Below are positions 49,501 through 61,000 of a DNA stretch of 64,000 bases, piece by piece (position 1 is the stretch's first letter; every line of letters starts with the position of its first letter). Location: NCBI GenBank assembly GCA_008360975.2, contig CM039179.1:60364666-60428665 (forward strand), written 5' to 3'. The notes beneath the pieces were generated by a model. The model had not been told where the DNA came from. It made no database searches and saw only the letters and a program-made list of their open reading frames with translations. The stretch is from Lichenostomus cassidix (Eukaryota > Chordata > Aves > Passeriformes > Meliphagidae). Made by a program: the position numbers and the translations under genes.

Positions 49501-52500
49501 GTGTATTTACAAAGAAACAGATCCCAAAGGAGTTTACGGATTTGTCATCCCAGTGCTGAGTCTCTGAGAACGATCCTTCCAGATCATAATGAGATACTGT
49601 ATCTGCTCACGGAGACAAAGCTTGTTCAGCTTTTCCAAAGGAGTGAATAAGAGTCCTGTGTGCGTGACCCTTCTGCAGGGCTTGATGGGCAGGAGCAAGG
49701 GCTGCGTTCAGTGTAAGGGGATCACTACAAACACTCCAGCTTGAGCCTGGAACCAGCAAGCTGGCAGACAACAGGTTATGCTGGCTGAGGGGCAGTCATC
49801 CTTCAAACATTCCCTAACGGGAGTCAGGCAGCTAACAAGCAGTGCACTTATTAAAGGAGAAGAAAGGAAATTTGAATGAGGTAGGTGAATGGCATTGTAA
49901 GAACAGATGTCTAAACTGTGACACTTTCACTTTCTCTTACTTAGGGATATAACTGCTTGGCAGCTTTCCCACTTGTGTGTAACCTTCCCTGGTGGTTTCA
50001 GAGTTAGCCTTGCAGGGTAGCAAGGACTTACTCAGCTGGGAGTTTGTGCTCTGCCTTATGGTTGTGGCTGTGGCTGCTCTGTCAAAGGTGCTACAGTGTC
50101 TTCCCTTTGCAGCTCAGATGCTGAAATTGGTGGGGTTGGGTTGGGTTGGGTTGGGGGACCCAACTCTGCTACTCTGGCCACTGGGCTTCTCATTCCTCCT
50201 GAGGGAAACAGAGCTCCAAGAGGTTTGGGTCTGTTGGCATGTCGGAATTTCTGGGGTTCCAGGGGGATTCATGGAAGGAATGCTTTCACTGGGGTCTCAC
50301 CCATCAGGTTTGAATGTATTTTCACTGTTTTAAGAGAAGCTTTATAAAATGGGAATTTGTTTCACTTCCTGTAGCATGTGCACTGCATCTCCACCTGACT
50401 GCAGAGGTTTGTTAAGGACATAGGTCCCAGGCTGCTAGTTAAATCAGTTGATGTATTTGCTTCCAGAAATGTTTGGTGCTAAAACAAAGTGGAAGGATCC
50501 TAGAATCAGGTACATTTGGAGCACATAATTAATGGGATTTTTTTTTTCATGTTAATCTTTGGCAATGACTGGCTGTTTCACACCTCAAAGTAGGGTGGCT
50601 TTTAGAGCATTTTTTCTCTTGACATACCTGCTGGGCCTATTAGTCATGTAAATGTCAGCTGTTCCTGGAATTCAGCTGAATTATCTCTTTTAACACTACC
50701 TTATGAAAACCATTCCCATGCATGAAGCATTTTCTGTCAGTCTTGTGAGAGAAAAATGAAGTCACACACCTATGGACATCGCCCTGTATGCAGGCGATGG
50801 AAAAACTCACCTGTTTAGTTATGGCAGTCAAGGTGCACGCTGTTCTGAAAAGCAGTGTTTCTTTTTTGGATGTTTATACCCATCATCTTTCATTTTCATC
50901 TGATGTCACTTTTCTCTTGTGTTAAATATAAGGAAATAATGTGTTCAGCTGAAATTCTCTGTGTTACTTCACCTGACATATTCTATATTATCTCAAGTCA
51001 TTCTGTCAGGTTCCTTCATATCTACCATCACTCTCACCTGAGCCTTTTCATCTTTCAGTGCTTTCCACTCCTTAAATCTTTTTACTGCTCTTTCTAGGCT
51101 CCTTCAGACTACTTTGACCTCATCTCTGAAGTGCCTCACAGGTTTTTCTAGTTTCAATTAACCTGGACAAATTGATGTCTTCAGCATATTTCCTTTTCTC
51201 TTCCCCTCCTCCTGCTTTTCCCATCAGGACACCTGTAGCCACGTACTGCTTTTGCCATATTGCAAGTGAACTCCTGCTTTATACCCTCTTTGGCAATTTT
51301 TATCCATGACTGAATTTTACCATGTGCCTGTCCAGTTATCTGGGGAACATTTTAAAAATGTCTTAAGATTGTAAGTCTGGTTTTGAATCAGTTCTTCTCC
51401 TTACTGCAGAGGAGCTAATATATGGTGGGAAAGGCATAGCCTGCCCTCGCTGAAGCCTTGCTGGCCTGCTGTATTCACCAGGTTGTTTTAAAGCAATGTC
51501 CCACTTATCAGTTCAGCCAGTGCTTCCTCTTCCTGATTCAAGACTTCTGGTCTGCAGTTTTTATTTTCCAGCCTGGTGCAATCACTGTGCTTTGGAGGGT
51601 CTTAGCAGTCCAGAAAAAAACTCCCAAAATTCCTTTAGGACTTAGTGGGAATGTTTTTACTGGTAACTTGTTTTTGTGTGAGTTCCAGTCCTTGGTTCTC
51701 TCATATGTGGTGCAGGCAGGAGGAAAGAAGAGGCCTGATCCTCCAAAGTGTTCAGGCTTTCGAGCTAGAAAGTTATATCTGAGATCCTGCCTCATTGATC
51801 ATCCCCAGGGAGCTTGGGGTTGTGATGGAGAGGTCTTCTGGAGGGAGAGGCAGCTGCCCAGAGGGCTCCTGGTGATCTGAGTCCTTGGCTCCACCTAGGA
51901 CCAATGAGGACATGGGCCAACACAGAGGTGAGAAGAGATTGGCAGATGTCACCAGGCTTTGCTGGGAAGATGGGCCACATTTGCTTCACCCAATGCATCC
52001 CATCTGCCACGGTCAATGACAAACTCCTACCAATTCCTCTTGCACTGCTTTTTTCAGCCTACCAGTTTTATCAATTTCTCCTGATGAATTTACACATGTT
52101 AAAGTGGGTAGGGAATACAGCAGCAACAGTGGAAAACCCATGGTTGGAGAAACCCTGCATCATGGTTTCTCAGTGGATGGACACAATGGACAGAACTTCG
52201 CGAGGAAGACAGAGCCCCTTCAGAGTGGTTTGTGGCTGTGTACATAGGAGCAAGAGGCACGAGCAAGAACTGCTGTGTGATAGCTGGGATTGACCAGCCA
52301 GAGACTCTCATGCAGGGCAGTTGATCCTGTGACATGCTTCAGGACAGGACACCTTCCCACAGAACACAGCAGAAGCCATCCAAGGACATTTCTGCTCTAT
52401 CATTTCTGTTAATACAAAAGTCAGACACAGAGTATTGAAACAATCCCGTTACTGTGAGATTGCCCATGGGTGTATGCAGGTGGCATGACTGCCCTTGCAC

Positions 52501-53101
52501 TGGGATAATGATAGACAATTTAGCCCTCATTTGTGAACTGTCATTTAAACCTAGCCCCATGGACCCTCCTGGTGACATCATTATTGCAGTACAGGATTGG
52601 TTTTCTCTGTAAGAAAGAAATTAAATTCCCTCTGTCTAGTGGACAGTGTCTTTCTACAGAGGATTGGGACAATGCATGCAAACTCCTTGCTGTAGTATCC
52701 AAAGGTTTTGGCTTTGCTACATGTCAATAAATAACTGAAATAATCCATCAGTCCAGTAGCATGGGGAGTGAGAACAATGTACAACCAGATAATTAAATCT
52801 CTTGTCTTTAAACAAGAAACAAAATAGTTTTCAATAGAGGCCGCTGAACCAAGCACTCTTGCTCTTCTGACATGCTTTTGGGGCTGCGCTTGCTATTCTG
52901 TGATGAGTGATTGTGTGGGGATTTTGCTGGATGCAAACACTGAAAAAAAGTTGTTCATTCTACTGTTATGCCTTACTCATCCCAGATGTGACTTCCCTGG
53001 TCCTGTTGAGAGCCTTAGATACCACGGGTAACTCCTTCCACCTCTGCCCTGGGTCAACGTGAAGAAGAAAAACAAGTATCTCCTTGTAGGCAAAGGTATT
53101 T
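46583..53101. other. Intergenic sequence, no gene recognised
   Basis: Holds a G-quadruplex motif at 50132-50157. Positions about 50850-51700 are pyrimidine-rich and recall old reverse-strand LINE material in bird genomes, but I cannot assign them. Two open frames of 129 and 140 codons (51458-51880 and 51904-52293, plus strand) have ordinary random composition and no recognisable domain. Confidence 0.55.
50132..50157 (+). repeat. GGGTT repeat with G-quadruplex pattern
   Basis: Five G-runs of three to five bases separated by TT. The unit is GGGTT (5 bp), not the vertebrate telomere unit. The spacing meets the usual intramolecular quadruplex criterion. Confidence 0.9.
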
Positions 53102-53401
53102 ATGTCTTCGTGTCCCACATGGGAAGGAGAGGAACCAGTCTCTACCTCCTCTAGGGACAAAAGTGCTGTAGGCCACAGAGAAGCACCCCTTGCCTGGTTT
53201 CACCCTGCAGATCCTCCACATGACCACTCTGAATTGCTCAAGAACAGCCTCCAGGAACAAATACAGGAATTTGAGAATGAACTGCACACAAAAATCAAAT
53301 CCATTCCCCAACTGGCCTTTGACATTATGATCTACATGGTATCAGGCATTTTATTTTATTTTATTTATTCTGTTGTGCAGCAAAATTGGCCAAACCTCTA
53401 A
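53102..53401 (+). CDS. Candidate small tail-anchored membrane protein, or terminal coding exon (unconfirmed)
   Basis: A 99-codon open frame ends in TAA at 53399-53401. Its second half looks more protein-like than anything else in the desert: a heptad-like charged helix (residues about 44-66, LLKNSLQEQIQEFENELHTK), then a 20-24 residue hydrophobic segment (71-92) and a short polar tail ending NWPNL. A good splice acceptor (tggtttcaccctgcag) ends at 53210, so the true coding exon may start at 53211, giving 62-63 residues. An AATAAA lies 0.7 kb downstream (54096). Against it: part of the hydrophobic segment is encoded by a TTTTA simple repeat, I recognise no homologue, and no upstream exon was identified. 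If real, the topology would be that of a C-terminal tail-anchored protein of the ER or outer mitochondrial membrane. Confidence 0.22.
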   Translation: MSSCPTWEGEEPVSTSSRDKSAVGHREAPLAWFHPADPPHDHSELLKNSLQEQIQEFENELHTKIKSIPQLAFDIMIYMVSGILFYFIYSVVQQNWPNL

Positions 53402-54539
53402 CTTAAATAATTAACCTCAGGAAGATAAACAGGATACAGAAAGAAAGCAGCCAGCTGTGAAGGACAGTTGTGTCTTACTAATCTACTATAATTCTTTGCA
53501 CATCTCAACAAATGAAAGCAGATGTATCATTTCGCTTGGATATTTGTAAATGAACTGCGCAAAACACAAACTCCACAGAAGGGTTAAATAGTGAGATAAC
53601 AAAAATTGCTAATTATACTTTACTTCCAGATGAATGAAGGCTGTAGGGAATTATGCAGGGACTTAACAACTCACAGTCACCAGGGCAGCACAATGCTATA
53701 TGAAGTCCCCAGATGCCAAAGGCAGCCTGATGCGTGCTGAGAGGAATGCCAGGAATACTCAGGCACATCTCACACAGCGTTTGACGTGCATCAAACCCAG
53801 TCTGGAAACAAAAGCAAAGGAACTCTCCTATTTTTCTTTCATGCTGCCTCAAAGCTTCCCATCAGCCACACAGCTGCCTCCTAGAAACTGCTCCTGAAAA
53901 TGTCTTTTGATTAATACAGTTTTTTTCAAAGGTGGCAGAGAATAGCCTGCTCACACTGCTCTCTTTTGTGGTCCTGTGTTTGACTCTGCTTGTTTTATAC
54001 TGTGAACTTGGTGGGTTTGCTCTATACAGCTGCAAGACCTGGCTGCATCTGGTCCTGCCCACTGGCCATGACTCCTGGCCAGCACAGTGATTATGAATAA
54101 AGTTGCATGAAGTTGAAGCGCAACAACTTGAAAAAAGATTTGAGGAATTTTTTAAAATATATTGAGGAATTATCTGATCACCTTGCATCACCATGCCATA
54201 AGAAATCACTGAGATAAATGGCTCTTAAAAAGATGAGGGGCTTAGAAATGAAAATCTGATGTCCTTTCTTTCTTACAAAGTAAGTTTTTATCTCATTTTT
54301 CTAATGTCACAAACCAGTTATGAAGAGCAAGATAAGGAAGCATCGCCTGAATTGTCACTTCAAATGTTTCTTGCATTTGCTTTTGAAATATTTGTCTCCG
54401 ATTACACTCAGCAAATGTACAGGAGCGTAGATGGAGCCTGGCTCCACGTGAGATGACAAATCCCCTTATTTCCCAACAAAACTCGCTTGGCTGCATTTAC
54501 CACTTACACCGGATACCTTATGATCCCCCTAAATTCCAA
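53402..54539. other. Non-coding sequence after the candidate exon
   Basis: No repeat recognised. An AATAAA at 54096-54101 could serve as a polyadenylation signal for a plus-strand transcript through the candidate exon. A 65-codon open frame at 54259-54456 has no recognisable domain. Confidence 0.45.
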
Positions 54540-55120
54540 ATTACTGAGCTGTTTTCCAACTATTTGGGCCTGTTACACAATGGTGTTGCCAGGGAAATCC
54601 CGGGTTCAGAGCACAGCCACACCTGGAGCCGCCCGGTAGCTGTGGCTGGGAGTTTGCTTCTGAGCTCCCATCTTTTTTCCAGCCCCTCTGCAGCCTTATA
54701 AGCAGAGGGGGAGAAAATCTGCGCTGGGATGCCTGGCTCTCTGTCGGGCTGCCAGGCGTAATCCGGTGCACATCGCGGTCCCAGATTGGAGATCGCATGT
54801 GATCCCTGGCAGCTTCAGCATCTCCCGCCAGCTGCCTCCATGGGCAGAAGTGAGAATGTTAATAAACACCCAAATGAAAGGAAGTTGTTGGGTTGTAATT
54901 AACATATGCCATTAGTATCTGTCGCTTTGGCCAGCCGCAGCAGACAGGCTGAACCCATACATACAAATGAGTGTCTGCCTGAGCTGCGCGGAGGGGAGGG
55001 AGAGATGATTTCATTGTGAGCGTCTGGTGCTGTCAGCAGCTTTAAATCACACGGGTACTTACCAACAAAAACAGTAACGACCATTGTGTCCCGGAACAAT
55101 AATACGCCTTTTAAAACCTT
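54540..55120. promoter_or_regulatory. Possible conserved enhancer-like element
   Basis: The stretch is more GC- and CpG-rich than its neighbours and dense in factor-like motifs: CCTTATAAG near 54692 (CArG-like, or a TATA-like word), AATAAACAC near 54860 (forkhead-like), GTAATTAAC near 54894 (homeodomain-like), and CCATTGT/GAACAATAATA near 55082-55103 (a SOX-like inverted pair). It carries no repeat words. This is motif reading only; conservation was not tested. Confidence 0.3.
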
Positions 55121-56734
55121 GTTTTATTCGATAAACAGTTCTCAATGTTTGCTCGCCCTCTTCTTTTCACCAGAGTCACTTCATTTAAAAGATATTCCAA
55201 GGGGCAAAAATGAAGGTCTGGCCCACCAGAGGTATTTCTGATGTGGCTGGTCTGCACCTCTGGCCCTTGCGCAATGCTCCCTGGCACTGCTGCCAGCGGG
55301 ACAGGTGATGGCGGCAGTCCCGTGGGAATCACACCAGCCCACTCCTGGTGAACATCACCAAGGATTTCTGGAAGGTTGATAACAAGCCCAGAGCCTCCCA
55401 CGCTGGCTGGGATCGTTTCGCTGGAGTGGTGGTTGTGCTGTTCTCTTTTCATTCCCAATAATTACCTTGGTTGGGCTGTGCATTGCCTACCTCACCAATT
55501 CCTCTCTCTTAGGGGGCTCAAAGATTAAAATGCGTAGAAGAGCTGCTGTCCATTGGCACTGCCAGAGACCTCCTTGTTAATTGCTATTGCTCTCTTCTTG
55601 CTCCAAAGAGACGTGTCAGGAACTGAAGGCTTAGCAGGTTTTATCCTCTCTAAAAATAAAGCCTCTGTGAATTCAATAAAGAACAATAATTTCTAAACCC
55701 CAGATATATTGCTGGAAGTTGATTGCAAATTCCTTTTCGTCTTTTTTTTGCAACTGTCTTAGTCCTCCTCCTCTATGTTTCTAAATGGTTATTTACATAA
55801 GCAATTAGTTCAAGGACCACCACTACCAAAACCAGTAGATCTAGGACTGCAAACGTGATTCTGCTGAATTGCTAAACTGCTGTGAAAAACAACAAAGTCA
55901 GAAGCATCTGGGCTGTGCTCCAAGACATGGGATTTATATGATCACATTCTGCATCTTGGTTCAGTCTGACGGAATATTTTCCTACCTTCTGTGTTAAAAG
56001 AGCTTTAAAGGTCTCTGCAGGAGTTTCTCTTTGGAGGCATTTGAGATGGCAGATGATAATTAGATATTTCTATAGCGCAGAAATTATTTTCTTTGCATTT
56101 CCCAGCTCACAGGCAGAGCTGTGGTCAGCAACCCTGTCTGACTCAGCCTCTCATCTTCCTGCTTTTAAAACCCCACAGTTCTCCTATTTATTGACACTAA
56201 AAAAAAAAAAAAAGTTTTACTGCCTCTGAAAAAATCCTGTTCTGCTGTCCTTGCTTCCAGCTTTCTGCAGCAAAGCTGCTGCTGTCACCAGTGGAATTTG
56301 TGTCCAAGTAGGCACTGCAAAGAGCCCATAGGACTCATCCCTGGTCAACAGGTCCAGAGGGATGCTGCTGGTACTCCCCAGAGTGGCCTGGGAAAAGCTG
56401 TGGGACCATCCCCTTGAGCTAGCCCTGCTCCGGGGGAAAAGACAAACTCCGGATAGATGACAGAGCTGGCAAAAAGACTTAAACAGCATTTTATTCTACC
56501 TTCAAAAGTGGGTTGGAAAAAAAGTACTGGATTGGGCCCCTACACATAAAGCCCAGCTCTTCTGAAGTCTTCACCCAGACTGAGAAAAGAATTCAAAAGC
56601 ATTTTGTAACATGAAGGAAAAGGAGATAGTCTTGTGCTGTGGGTATTTTCCCCTTCATGAAATCCCACCACTTGTAACAGGATTCCCAGGGAGAAAATAA
56701 GACATAAGCAGGAGATACATGAGGTGAAAGCAGG
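55121..56734. other. Intergenic sequence, no gene recognised
   Basis: Unique sequence with short open frames and an A15 tract at 56199-56213. A frame of 115 codons at 55111-55458 (minus) has no recognisable domain. Nothing else is supported. Confidence 0.55.
56199..56213. repeat. A15 homopolymer
   Basis: Fifteen A after 'ttgacact'. No retroposed gene sequence precedes it, so it is a simple A-tract rather than a clear retrocopy tail. Confidence 0.9.
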
Positions 56735-58020
56735 AACAGGCCACCTGGGAAGATTACAGGGATACTGTCAGAGTATGCAGAAATTCAGTGAGAAAGGCCA
56801 AGGCCCATTTGGAATTGAATCTGCCTGAGGATGTCAAGGATAACAAGAAGGGCTTCTTCAAACACATCTATAACAAAAGGTATACTAGGGAAAAGATAGG
56901 CCCACTACTGAATGGAAAAGGGATCATTGCAACAGAGGTTGAAATACTGCATGTCTTCTTGCTTCAATCTTCACTGCCAAGGCCAGCCTTTAGGAATCTC
57001 TGATCCAGGAGACCAGGGAGAAGGTCTGGAGAATCGAAGATTTCCCATTGGTTGAGAAGGATTGAGCTAGAGACCATTTACTCAGTATCCACAAGTCTGT
57101 GGGTCCTGATAGGATGCATCCATGAATATTGAAGGATCTGGAAGATGTCATTGCTGGGCCACTCTCAGTCACATTTGGAAGGTCATGGCAATCAAGAGAG
57201 GTGCCTTGGCACTGAAAGAAAGCAAATGTCACTCCTGTATTCAAAAAGGGCAAGAAGGAAAACCCAGGGAAGTACTGGCCAGTCAGCCTCACATCAATTC
57301 CTGAAAAGGTTAAGTGACACCTCATCCTGGAGTCCAGATAAATGGATTGATGGATGGACAGATGGACAACTGAGGATGTTCCATGAAGCTATCCATGAGC
57401 CAGCAGTGTGCCCTTGTAGCCAGGAAGGTGAATGGTGTGCTGGGGTGCATTAGGAAATGCATTGCCAGCAGGTTGAGAGAGGTGATCCTTCCCCTCTACT
57501 CAGCCTTGCTGAGGCCACATCTGGAGTGCTGTGTCCAGTTCTCGGCTCCTCAGCACAAGAGAGACAGGAAACTCCTGGAGCAGGTCCAGTGTAGGGCTAC
57601 AGAGATGATGAGGGGACTGGAGTATCTCTCTTACAAGAAAAGGCTAAGGGAACTGGGCCCGTTCAGCCTTGAGAAGAGATGACTGAGAGGGGACCTTATC
57701 AGTGTCTCTAAGTATCTGAATGGAGGTTGCCAAGAGGATGCAGTCAGGCCCTTCTCGATGGCACCAAGCAGTAGGATGAGAGGCAATGGGGAATGACTGA
57801 AACACAGGAATTTCCACCTGAACTTCTTTACTGTGAGGGTGTGCGAGCACTGGAGCAGGTTGCCCAGAGAGGTGATGGAATCTTCTTTTCTGGAAATATT
57901 CAAAAGCCACCTGGACAAAGACCCTGAATAATGTGCTCTAGGGGACCCTGCTGATCAGGGAGTTTGGATCAGATGACCTCCACTGGTCCCTTCCAACCTT
58001 ACCAGTTCTGTGTTTCTGTG
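56735..58020 (+). mobile_element. CR1 LINE, 1.3 kb copy with decayed ORF2 and internal deletion
   Basis: The left part (56735-57320) follows CR1 ORF2 from the endonuclease-RT linker ('aaggccaaggccca', 'aagaagggcttctt') into the start of the reverse transcriptase ('gtactggccagtcagcctcacatc', encoding the YWPVSLTSI-like motif). The core including the catalytic YADD-type region is missing between about 57320 and 57370. The right part (57370-58020) resumes at 'agccagcagtgtgcccttgtagccaggaag' and runs through ORF2 to a normal CR1 3' end ('cagatgacctccactggtcccttccaacc', ending 'ttctgtgtttctgtg'). It is split by frameshifts into frames such as 57145-57453 and 57383-57682 and cannot encode an active enzyme. 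Confidence 0.93.
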
Positions 58021-61000
58021 AAAATTCATCTGTTTTAAACCAATTTCACAGATCAAGAGTTAAGTATGAGGGAGCTGTATGGTTTCATTGGTTTTACCCC
58101 CACAAAAAAAAAAAAAATTCTGGATGTTGTGAATTTTCTTCAATCTTTTGATGTTGTAACTTTGACTTGGGAAGCTGTTTCACCCAGCAGCAGTTGTTCA
58201 GACACACGGAGTTCAAAGGCACAGTAAGAATAGGTTGCCAGTGAAAAGTTCCATTAGGAAGTAGATTTAATCTTAAAATATGTATATTCATCATTGCTTA
58301 ATGTATTTAGTGCAGTGCCCAGGGCAACCCATTAGGTAGGTGGGGATACAGCTCCAGCCTCATGCATTTTGCTTTCCATTGCGTGAAACTTCCATCAGTC
58401 TGATCCAGGGCTGCCTCTGTCCTGCTGCCCCCTCCATCCCCTGGCTCCCATCTCCTCCACAGGCAGCACCAGCATGTGCCTGGGCCCAGGATGTGCTCCT
58501 TCAGCCCTTGCCCCAGCAAGGAACATCCCTGCAAGTGGTGGGAAGTGTCTTCCTGCCGGTCTGGCTCGGTGGCTCAGTGGCTCATGCCACTCCTGTGCTG
58601 CTGACGGAGCAGGGACCAAAGTGCCATGGAGTTGCATCCCGGGCTTTGCATGGAACTCCCATGTGATGCCCTTGGATCCTGTGGCCTTCTCTCATGCTCC
58701 AAGTTAAGCAATCTTGAATGTGAGATTTGTAGAATCAGTCCCTACATTTCTACCCTGCGGCTTTCAAACATTCTGTTTTTTCAGGTTTTGAGGGAGCAGT
58801 TTGACTGTGTTGAATGCAGCACCAGGGAGCAAGCAGCTCTGTTAGCTTCAGAAAGGGTTCAGTGTTTACTTTTCCTTTATTTTGCACATTTTAGAGTATC
58901 TCAATATGTTTCTCCATCCAATTTTTTTGGCATAGCTGAACTTATACATTTATAATTCCAAAGGTAATGAGTGAGAAGCTCTAACAGAGTGGAAACTAAA
59001 ACAATCACGCTTTTCCCTTAATACCAACCATCTGCTAGAACCAGATGACAAGAAGGGAGGTATCAGTTTCCTTGAACTGATGCACCTTCAAAAGAAAATG
59101 CACAAAAAGTGTCCTTTATGCTTTTTCATTTCTTTAGAGGAAATTAGAAGGCCACAGAGTGTGGTACAAGAAGCAAAGCAAGAGAAAATATAGCCTTTTT
59201 AGTATTAACATCTTGTCTTTATTAAGCTCTTTGTCACTATGAATAAAAGTTGAGGGTCTTTGTGATTTGTTTGCATTTCTGTAAGATAATCATGTATCCA
59301 GTTTCCAGTCTCTAGGACTCACTAATTAAGTGCAAGTATCACTTGATGGATTCCATAAGGCATCATTGTCTGGAATCACGGGATTGCATGAAAACATTAC
59401 ATTTTATTTTTTAAATAAAAATTTAAATTAAAAAAATTACTTTAAATCTTTTCATTTTACGTCTAAAGCTGTGGCTCCCATATATACAGAGTGAAAAATA
59501 ATTTCTCAACAGGCTTGGGGCTTCTTTTCTTGAGATAATAGGTATTTTTAAAGCTCATTTCCTAATTTCAAAGGGACATGATTCATGCTTTCTTGCATGC
59601 TTGGGTGTGACAGTACTGCTTGGTAGCACACAGACACAAGTGTGGCAGCTTGAAAATCCCAGTTCATGTAAGAGAGAATCAGTTCTAACAGATGTTTTTT
59701 ATCTCTATGTTGTGGCCAGCTGCGGTGTGAGGTATCTGAACATGTGAGTGTGTACTTTTAAAGGTGGCACAATCTTCTTCTCCCAATGACTATTAATTAA
59801 TCTCTGCACAAAAAGGCCCTACAGCTCAGGTAGATCCCATATTTCTCCCATGCAAAGTGTGTTATGAGTAATTTTTTCCGAAGCAAAAGGTGAAGTCTGT
59901 ACTCCGACTGGACTTTATTTAGTGATTTTTTTTCAGTGGAAAGCCTTTATTTCTGGCTGCCACATTGAAGAGCCTTCAGATGACTTGACTTCTTCCACAG
60001 CTTGTTTGTTGCTTTTAGAAACATCACCTCCTTTTACTATGTCACTGGCCAAGTGACGGAAATTGCTGGTCACCTTTGAAAATGTGGCCCTTCTGCATTG
60101 TTTGTGTGTGAGGGTGAGCAGAAGGGCAGCAAGCTGAGGCTGTGGCCTTTGGTGGCTGAAGAAAGGAGGTTCATGGTAGTTGCAGTCCTCCTGTGCTGCT
60201 GGAAGTCCTTCCTCAGTTGAGTCTTCCTGGGAAAGCAAAGGAAATTTAAATTTCTGGTGTAGCAAAACAAGCAGGGAATCAAAAATAAGTCCACTTTTGA
60301 AGACCCTTTTTATGCCTCATTAAAAAACTGGAAGAGACTCAAGTGAGGTCTCACTGCTCAGTCCCTCTAATCTCCTTAACTCTGTCGTGAGCTTGTTTGG
60401 GTTTTTTCCCTCAGTTTGTGATGCTGATAAGTCCTGACAGCCATGAGACAACATTTCTGAGTCTCTGGCTTCACATTCAGCAGTAAGGGCTGAAGAGCAG
60501 GAGGTGCTCCTCCCTCCAGGCTTGCCTGGTTGGAGTCTGACTTTCTGCTCTGTGCAGTTATCCATGTATTTAGACAAATTCGTGTTTTTTTCATGTGATC
60601 TCCAACATGGCCTGCATCTCAAGTGGCTGCTGTCTCTGAGGCATCATTTCTCAGCAGGAACAGACAAGGCTGCAGTGGCCAAACAGGAGAAAAGCTATAA
60701 ATGTCATAGGTTGGCCACAATAATGTTAAAGACCCAAGCTCTCCCACAACTTTTCCAAGTATATATAATTCAAAATTTATTTGAGCTTTCTGGCTGATTT
60801 TTTTTTATATATAGATCCTGTCTGACAGTTGTTTCTCCCTCACATTTTTTAATAATTTGGCGACACAGAAGTGCATTTCTATTCAGCAACCAGATGTGTC
60901 CTCCCAATAACAATTACGTAGCACAGAGGAAAAAAACCTATTGTTTAGCCCAGTAAATCAAACTGTTTAAGCAAAGAAGCCAGATTGTTAATTCTTCACT

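Noticed and set aside
50132..50157. Interstitial telomere repeat
   Set aside because: The unit is GGGTT, not the TTAGGG of vertebrate telomeres.
51458..52293. Two neighbouring plus-strand frames of 140 and 129 codons
   Set aside because: Different frames, random-looking composition, no domain; the area may include old LINE material.
57145..57682. Host gene frames of about 100 codons
   Set aside because: They encode decayed pieces of CR1 ORF2, not a host protein.
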